Assembly: GCA_030248295.1 (NCBI GenBank)
Contig: JASANH010000485.1
Coordinates: forward strand, 1-64,000
Length of the DNA stretch: 64,000 bases
Reading direction: 5' to 3'
Source: Mesodorylaimus sp. YZB2_4
Taxonomy: Eukaryota; Nematoda; Enoplea; Dorylaimida; Dorylaimidae
The notes below the pieces were generated by a model that had not been told where the DNA came from, made no database searches, and saw nothing but the letters and a program-made list of their open reading frames with translations. Shown piece after piece: positions 59,614 through 64,000 of the stretch (positions are counted from its first letter, which is position 1; each line of letters starts with the position of its first letter). The position numbers were made by a program, and so were the translations under genes.

Positions 59614-60359
59614 CTTGACAGATGACGGTTTTTATCAAACGATTTGGTAGAATAAATGCGTTGAATGACAAAATTTCGAAGCAGCTGCTGGCTAGTCGCA
59701 AAGAAATATTTCCTAACTTTTCAATTTTTGAATTTTGAACCAGTAGCAGAGACAAATCTCTTCGCCACAGTTTTTCTCTCACCAGCAGACCAGTTTTTTT
59801 TTTTAGTTTTATGGCTGGGTCGCCTCGCCCAGGCAAACAGCAACGTAATACACGGCTAAACGAAATACAGCGTTCATCCTAGAACCGCGGGCCTCAGTGG
59901 GAGAGCGTCAAAGAGGCAGCATGGCATAAACTACTGGGGGTCTCCATACCGAGGCGTTATAATCAGAGGCCGTATTGGAGAGAGCTTGCTGGAAAATAGT
60001 GACGTGAAAGGAAAATTCCCGGGAGGTAACTGTAATTTTCCAATGAGCTGACTGTGAAATATTCCAAGGAGCTCGCTGTGAAAGTCGATTGAGGTGACTG
60101 TAGTAAGGCCTAAATTTTTGTTCCTATTCCAGAAACAAAATAGGGTCGTTGTGATCTTTTAGTGACAAAGTTTTCATATTCCAACAAGCTCCTTATGCAT
60201 TTTGCTAGTATAGATACCTATGTATGTGCGCTGTAAGCTGGGAGTATGGCTCGATGCGGGGCGGGAAATAACACTTTTAAATCTATACAGTATATTCTAG
60301 TTCACCCAATGATGTTTTTTATATATTTTTGGGGACTTCACCTAACTTGTAAGAAAGGG
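59614..60359. other. Upstream region of the RRM/F-box/LRR gene
   Basis: The promoter is presumably here. No gene is supported. A short relic resembling the start of the 10159 MITE lies at about 60234-60258. Confidence 0.3.
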
Positions 60360-60450
60360 CGAGCGACGACCAGCACACACAGCAGCGTCTCCGCTGAGAG
60401 CACCTCCAATTAAGGTCATCCTGGAGCACCGACTTCCTCGGACAATGCAA
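60360..60450 (-). mobile_element. SINE body fragment
   Basis: GACCAGCACACACAGCAGCGTC, GAGCACCTCCA and GACTTCCTCGGACAATG match the bodies at 47112 and 46745. Confidence 0.6.
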
Positions 60451-61521
60451 GTTGGCCCAGTCAGTGCTTAGAAACACAGGGGTCACAGGGGTTAAACCAG
60501 AAACGGGCCTTTAATGTGCCATAATACTTTGATATTTGAACAAATTTATGAAACTCTTTTATGTCTGTCTCGAAATGAGAGAAGTTTTTTAGAAACTGGT
60601 GCAGTGCACGCACAGCGTAAAAACTGGAGATGGGTTCAGGTAATGTGCAAAATTCATGTGGGACTAAGTGTTTCTGAACAAACTCAGGATGGACGGGGCC
60701 TAGCTTCGCAAGAACTAGGTGGCTAATATGGCCACATCGTAATTAAAAAATAGCAAACTGTACTAGCTGTTTCACCGTCTCCTTAAATCCGCTGAGCACC
60801 GCGGTTACTCATGCAAAAATTTCAGTAGGGCTTTAATCGTGTCCCAGGAACCTACTTTGTGATTATGGGGCTCTGCTGGACGAAAGCACCCTATTCAATA
60901 AGCCGAATTGACGAACTTAGTGACTAATAACCTTGCTGCACAGTTACCTACTCACGACATTCATAGAAATGTTGTTTTAACTTTCGTAAAAGCCACGAGA
61001 AACCTCACTGGAAAACAGTTTCGCGCGATCGAGAGCACCTGAAGATTTTTCCTAGTCACCTTCAGTAGTTGACTGGACTTTTCTACCGACAAATTTTTAT
61101 GGAATAGCTTTTTAGGTGTTTTCTACCTAGTGACTGTGTTTTCAGGTTCAGTGACTGCAATAGTGTGACTATAATTCTTTATATAATAGCAAACGCAGCC
61201 ATCTCGCAAGAATCCAGTCCCCTCACTGTAAAATCTCGCTGGAAAACACTTCTGGAATATGGCCTCAGGATAAACAGCAGAAAAAAAGGAAAAATGGCTT
61301 CGAATGGGTATAAGCGAACGGATTTGGCCTCCTGTTGCCGTTTGGTCACACTAAAATCGGAGATCTTGCCAGTTCTCTCAACTGCTTACACGCATTTTTA
61401 TCGCAGCTTAAAAAACTAACAAACTTCGCCCCCTGACTGGTCCGTTCAGTCATATCAGCCTTACTGCCATCACACATATGCGGATAGCCAAGGGTTCGGA
61501 CCACAGTGATCGTTATCGAAA
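60451..61521. other. Intergenic, nothing recognised
   Basis: ORFs at 60514-60726 and 61165-61419 have no homology I recognise and no splice context. Confidence 0.3.
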
Positions 61522-61688
61522 TTATTCTGCGAAACTGGTCGCTAGAGTGGTGAAATTATTTTTCATCCTGCTCAAATCTCGGATGGGTTCCTGACGGCGC
61601 GCTGCTCTGCGACGCTCATACGCATTGGCCTCTGTGCAGGAATAAAGCCACATGTAAAACTGTGATGGCAGTCCGAGTAGCAACTGAC
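61522..61688 (-). CDS. Possible terminal exon of an unidentified gene
   Basis: On the minus strand a strong acceptor (AAAATTTTTTTTAG|GTCAG) is followed by a frame of 55 complete codons, QLLLGLPSQFYMWLYSCTEA then a very basic YERRRAARRQEP segment, ending SFAE* at 61522. A hydrophobic half followed by a basic tail could be the end of a membrane protein. No upstream exon was found before the right edge, where the IgGFc-like locus lies on the other strand, so it may be an orphan. Confidence 0.3.
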
Positions 61689-62094
61689 CTAAAAAAAATT
61701 TTGCATTCCCCGGAACGGATGGGCGATCGGGACCCCCTCGAGCTCTGTCATGCCCCCTGCCACTGCGTCTGGCCGATATTAGAACCTTACAGGAGCACTG
61801 TGCATCAGGAACCCGTCTTACTGATAGTAATATTTGCACGGAGAGAAGACCACTTCACCTTTGCCGCATTCATTCGCAGATTTCTTGCGATAAAGTGCCG
61901 AAAGCATCAAAATTCAATTGGGGTTACACTGATCGTGCGTGAGTGACCCGCTCGCGATCAGTAAGCGTCAGAGTAGCCACTCTGTTGCAATGACTTGTGA
62001 GTGGCCACTCACTATCGACAGCGTAAACTCATGATCGGGGTTTCCTGAAATTTTAAGCATTGTATTCTGGACGTTTTTAAGTACTCTGGAGACT

Positions 62095-62206
62095 CTAATA
62101 ATCACGCGCCCAATCAGCGTCGTCATAGATGCCCTTAATTTTTGGATCGATTTGAACAGATTTGGCAGTGCATTTTAGTGCATTGACGATGTGTTTGAGG
62201 AGTGTT
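62095..62206 (-). CDS. Possible isolated exon, weak
   Basis: A minus-strand frame after a GCAAAG acceptor-like site encodes 36 residues with protein-like composition (TLLKHIVNALKCTAKSVQID, then PKIKGIYDDADWARDY*). The acceptor lacks a pyrimidine tract and no partner exon was found. It may be chance. Confidence 0.2.
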
Positions 62207-62513
62207 CTTTGCATGCAAAGCAATCTTGTTACGTAATGGTAGAATAAGAGTGCAGAGTATTCATTCAGACAATGAAAACTCTAGTGAAGAAATTGCAGAC
62301 ATTCCGAGTTGAAACACAACTTGCATTCTATGTACAGTGAACAGGCTTCGTACTTTTTTGCTTAGTTTATGCGACGCCCTGGCCTAAAACTACCGTTTTT
62401 TTAAACGACTGACTAAATAAGCAAGCTGCAGCTGCCTGTTAATATTGCCATATAAGGATGAGGACAGAACAGCAGATTATTCAGAAATCCCATCTCCCAC
62501 TGAGAAACTGAAG

Positions 62514-63955
62514 ATGCGTCAATTTGCTCCCCTGTTCGTCTTGTCTCAATTGGCACGCGTGGACTGCCTCGATCTGGGGCTCGCCAACGTGTCCCTGGAC
62601 GTGCCTTTGACTCTGCGCGGTAAGTGGCCAGCTTAATCGGGCGCCGAGATGACCTAAGGCTTGTGTCACTGCGCGGGAAGTGGCAGCGGCAATGGGAGCT
62701 ACGCGCAGTCGTTTAATTATCACGATGTTGTGGATGTGAGCCACATCTTGGAGCTCACAACCCCCGCCGACCAATGCCAGGCGACCGTCACCGTCGACGC
62801 GCCGCCACTCACGCAATACCAGGTGACCGTGAGCAACGGCCAGCCCACACTGTACACTGTCCCTGCCGGGCACAATCGCGGCATCAAGTTGGAAGTTGGA
62901 CTGCGACCTGGTCGTCTACGGCCTCAACCAACGCGTCCCGCGGTAAGCTGACGCCTGGCTAGCCTTGCCCGTGTCAGAGCTCGGCCAGGAGTACGTGGTG
63001 CTGGGCGTGCAGTCGTTCGTGCCCCTCCCTGCCCGACTACCCGCCCCAGCTGAGCGTGGCGGCAGTCAGCGACGGCACCCTGAGCACCTACACGTTCCCG
63101 AATGGAACCCAACGGCTGGCCGCCTTGAACGCGTTGCAAGTGAACAGCTTGGCCACCGATTTCGACTTCACAGGAACCAAGATCAGCTGCAGCGATAAGG
63201 TGAGCCGCGCAATCCGGCCAGGCTGAGGCTAACCATCGTGCCTTCAGGTCTCGGTATTCAGCGGCCAACGCTGCGCCGTGGTCGTCCCGTCGTGCATGAC
63301 CTACGACTTTGTGGTCGAACAAATTCCACCAGTTCAGTCATTCGGTCGCAACATGGTTTTGGTTCCAGTCGACTTGCCGTGCGTGGAAGCCCCGTCCTGC
63401 TGCAATGACACCGCCTTCTGCTCCCGGTGCACCGAGGTCTCTTGATTAGTGGCTGCCGAAGACGGTACCGTGGTCCAGTGGACTGGCTCGCAGAGCAGCG
63501 GATCGGTCAGCTTACTGTCGGGCCAGTCCGAGTACGTGCTCATTCCGAAGGGCGACGTGGCCAGGCTCAGCAGCAACAAGCCCATCCTGGCCGGGCACTA
63601 CTTCAGCAGCGTGCTCTACATGGCCGAGAACAGCACCCTGGGCGAACCCCCTTCGCCCTAGTGCAGCACACGCAGCACTATACAAGCACAAGTACCGCGG
63701 AGTCACCTGCTTCCCCAGCTTCGATGTCCACCACGCCAAACTGGTCCTCAAACAGGGCACTAGTGGGCAGCTGAAGTTGAACGGAGCCGCCTTCCTCGAT
63801 CCCAACCAGGCCATCCCCGTCCCAGGCACAAACTACGAGGCATTCAAGCACCACTTCGACTGCTCGGCCGGCCCTGTCTCTTTCACCATCAACCACGACG
63901 GCAACCATAAGTTCGGCCTTTTCCTCTAAGGATTCGGCTTCAGAGTCTCTTATGG
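62514..63955 (+). pseudogene. IgGFc-binding-protein N-terminal domain locus, multiply disabled
   Basis: The IgGFc_binding domain occurs in secreted mucus and adhesion proteins (FCGBP-like). Here ATG 62514 starts a putative leader. A 39-nt intron (62620-62658) is possible, and a clean 48-nt intron lies at 63200-63247. Domain landmarks: DLVVYGLN, LALPVSELGQEYVVLG, FDFTGTKISCSDK|VSVFSGQRCAVV, FVVEQIPPVQSFGRN, VAAEDGTVVQWTG, ILAGHYFSSVLYM, FALVQHTQHY, and FGLFL-stop-GFGFRVSYGLPGG. Disruptions: frame changes near 62898, 63025, 63655 and 63680, and in-frame stops TAA at 62944, TGA at 63443 and TAA at 63927, the last replacing a residue that is usually Tyr. The locus is much more GC-rich than its surroundings. 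The end of the domain coincides with the final stop near 63950. Confidence 0.75.
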
Positions 63956-64000
63956 ACTGCCTGGGGGCATTTGAGAAAAGTTTATAATTCCTAAAATTTT

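Noticed and set aside
1..64000. CRISPR arrays, bacterial operons, rRNA genes
   Set aside because: No regularly spaced repeats, Shine-Dalgarno-led gene strings or rRNA-like sequence were seen; the window is eukaryotic.

Overview
The window is nuclear DNA from an invertebrate animal. Four long genes have short GT-AG introns, mostly about 45-100 nt, and products that are typical of metazoans (SNW1/SKIP, ARMT1, nuclear factor I, class-A GPCRs). There is no bacterial operon structure. The rest is transposon-rich intergenic DNA containing tRNA-derived SINEs, MITEs, a Helitron fragment, a PIF/Harbinger fragment, LINE tails and an env-like ORF. I cannot fix the phylum from sequence alone. The short introns, a small degenerate block of TTAGGC units and the RNA-binding F-box protein would suit an ecdysozoan, but this is weak inference.

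Layout. 1-885: env-like glycoprotein fragment running off the left edge. 1.8-4.8 kb: a TIR element with an embedded LINE fragment, an AGGTCA-rich tract and a Helitron fragment. 6.9-8.2 kb: a GPCR gene broken by two frameshifts near its 3' end. 8.6-14.3 kb: a dense repeat zone. 15.8-19.8 kb: complete SNW1 (+, 7 exons). 20.0-21.0 kb: intact single-exon GPCR (-), convergent with SNW1. 21.8-22.3 kb: SINE. 23.3-26.7 kb: complete ARMT1 (-, 8 exons). 26.9-28.7 kb: MITE, TIR element and a foldback element whose left arm carries a second MITE. 32.9-34.6 kb: a novel single-pass membrane protein (+, 3 exons) with cytoplasmic tyrosine motifs. 34.9-39.9 kb: a SINE, transposase-like remnants and a telomere-like tract. 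40.0-40.5 kb: a small two-exon secreted peptide gene. 42.8-43.9 kb: a GPCR pseudogene. 44-47.8 kb: SINEs and paired repeats. 48.4-53.6 kb: complete NFI (-, 11 exons). 55.9-59.6 kb: a complete RRM/F-box/LRR gene (-, 5 exons). 61.5-62.2 kb: two possible isolated exons (-). 62.5-64.0 kb: an IgGFc-binding-domain pseudogene (+).

I assembled SNW1, ARMT1, NFI and the RRM/F-box/LRR gene exon by exon. All four keep one open frame across every splice junction, about 8.4 kb of coding sequence with no disruption. That makes the clustered frameshifts and stops in the GPCRs at 6.9 and 42.8 kb and in the IgGFc-like locus more likely real decay than base-calling error.

The intact genes serve separate functions: splicing and transcription co-regulation (SNW1), metabolite damage control (ARMT1), transcription (NFI), probable ubiquitin-linked RNA regulation (RRM/F-box/LRR), and signalling (GPCR, membrane protein, peptide). 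I see no functional gene cluster.
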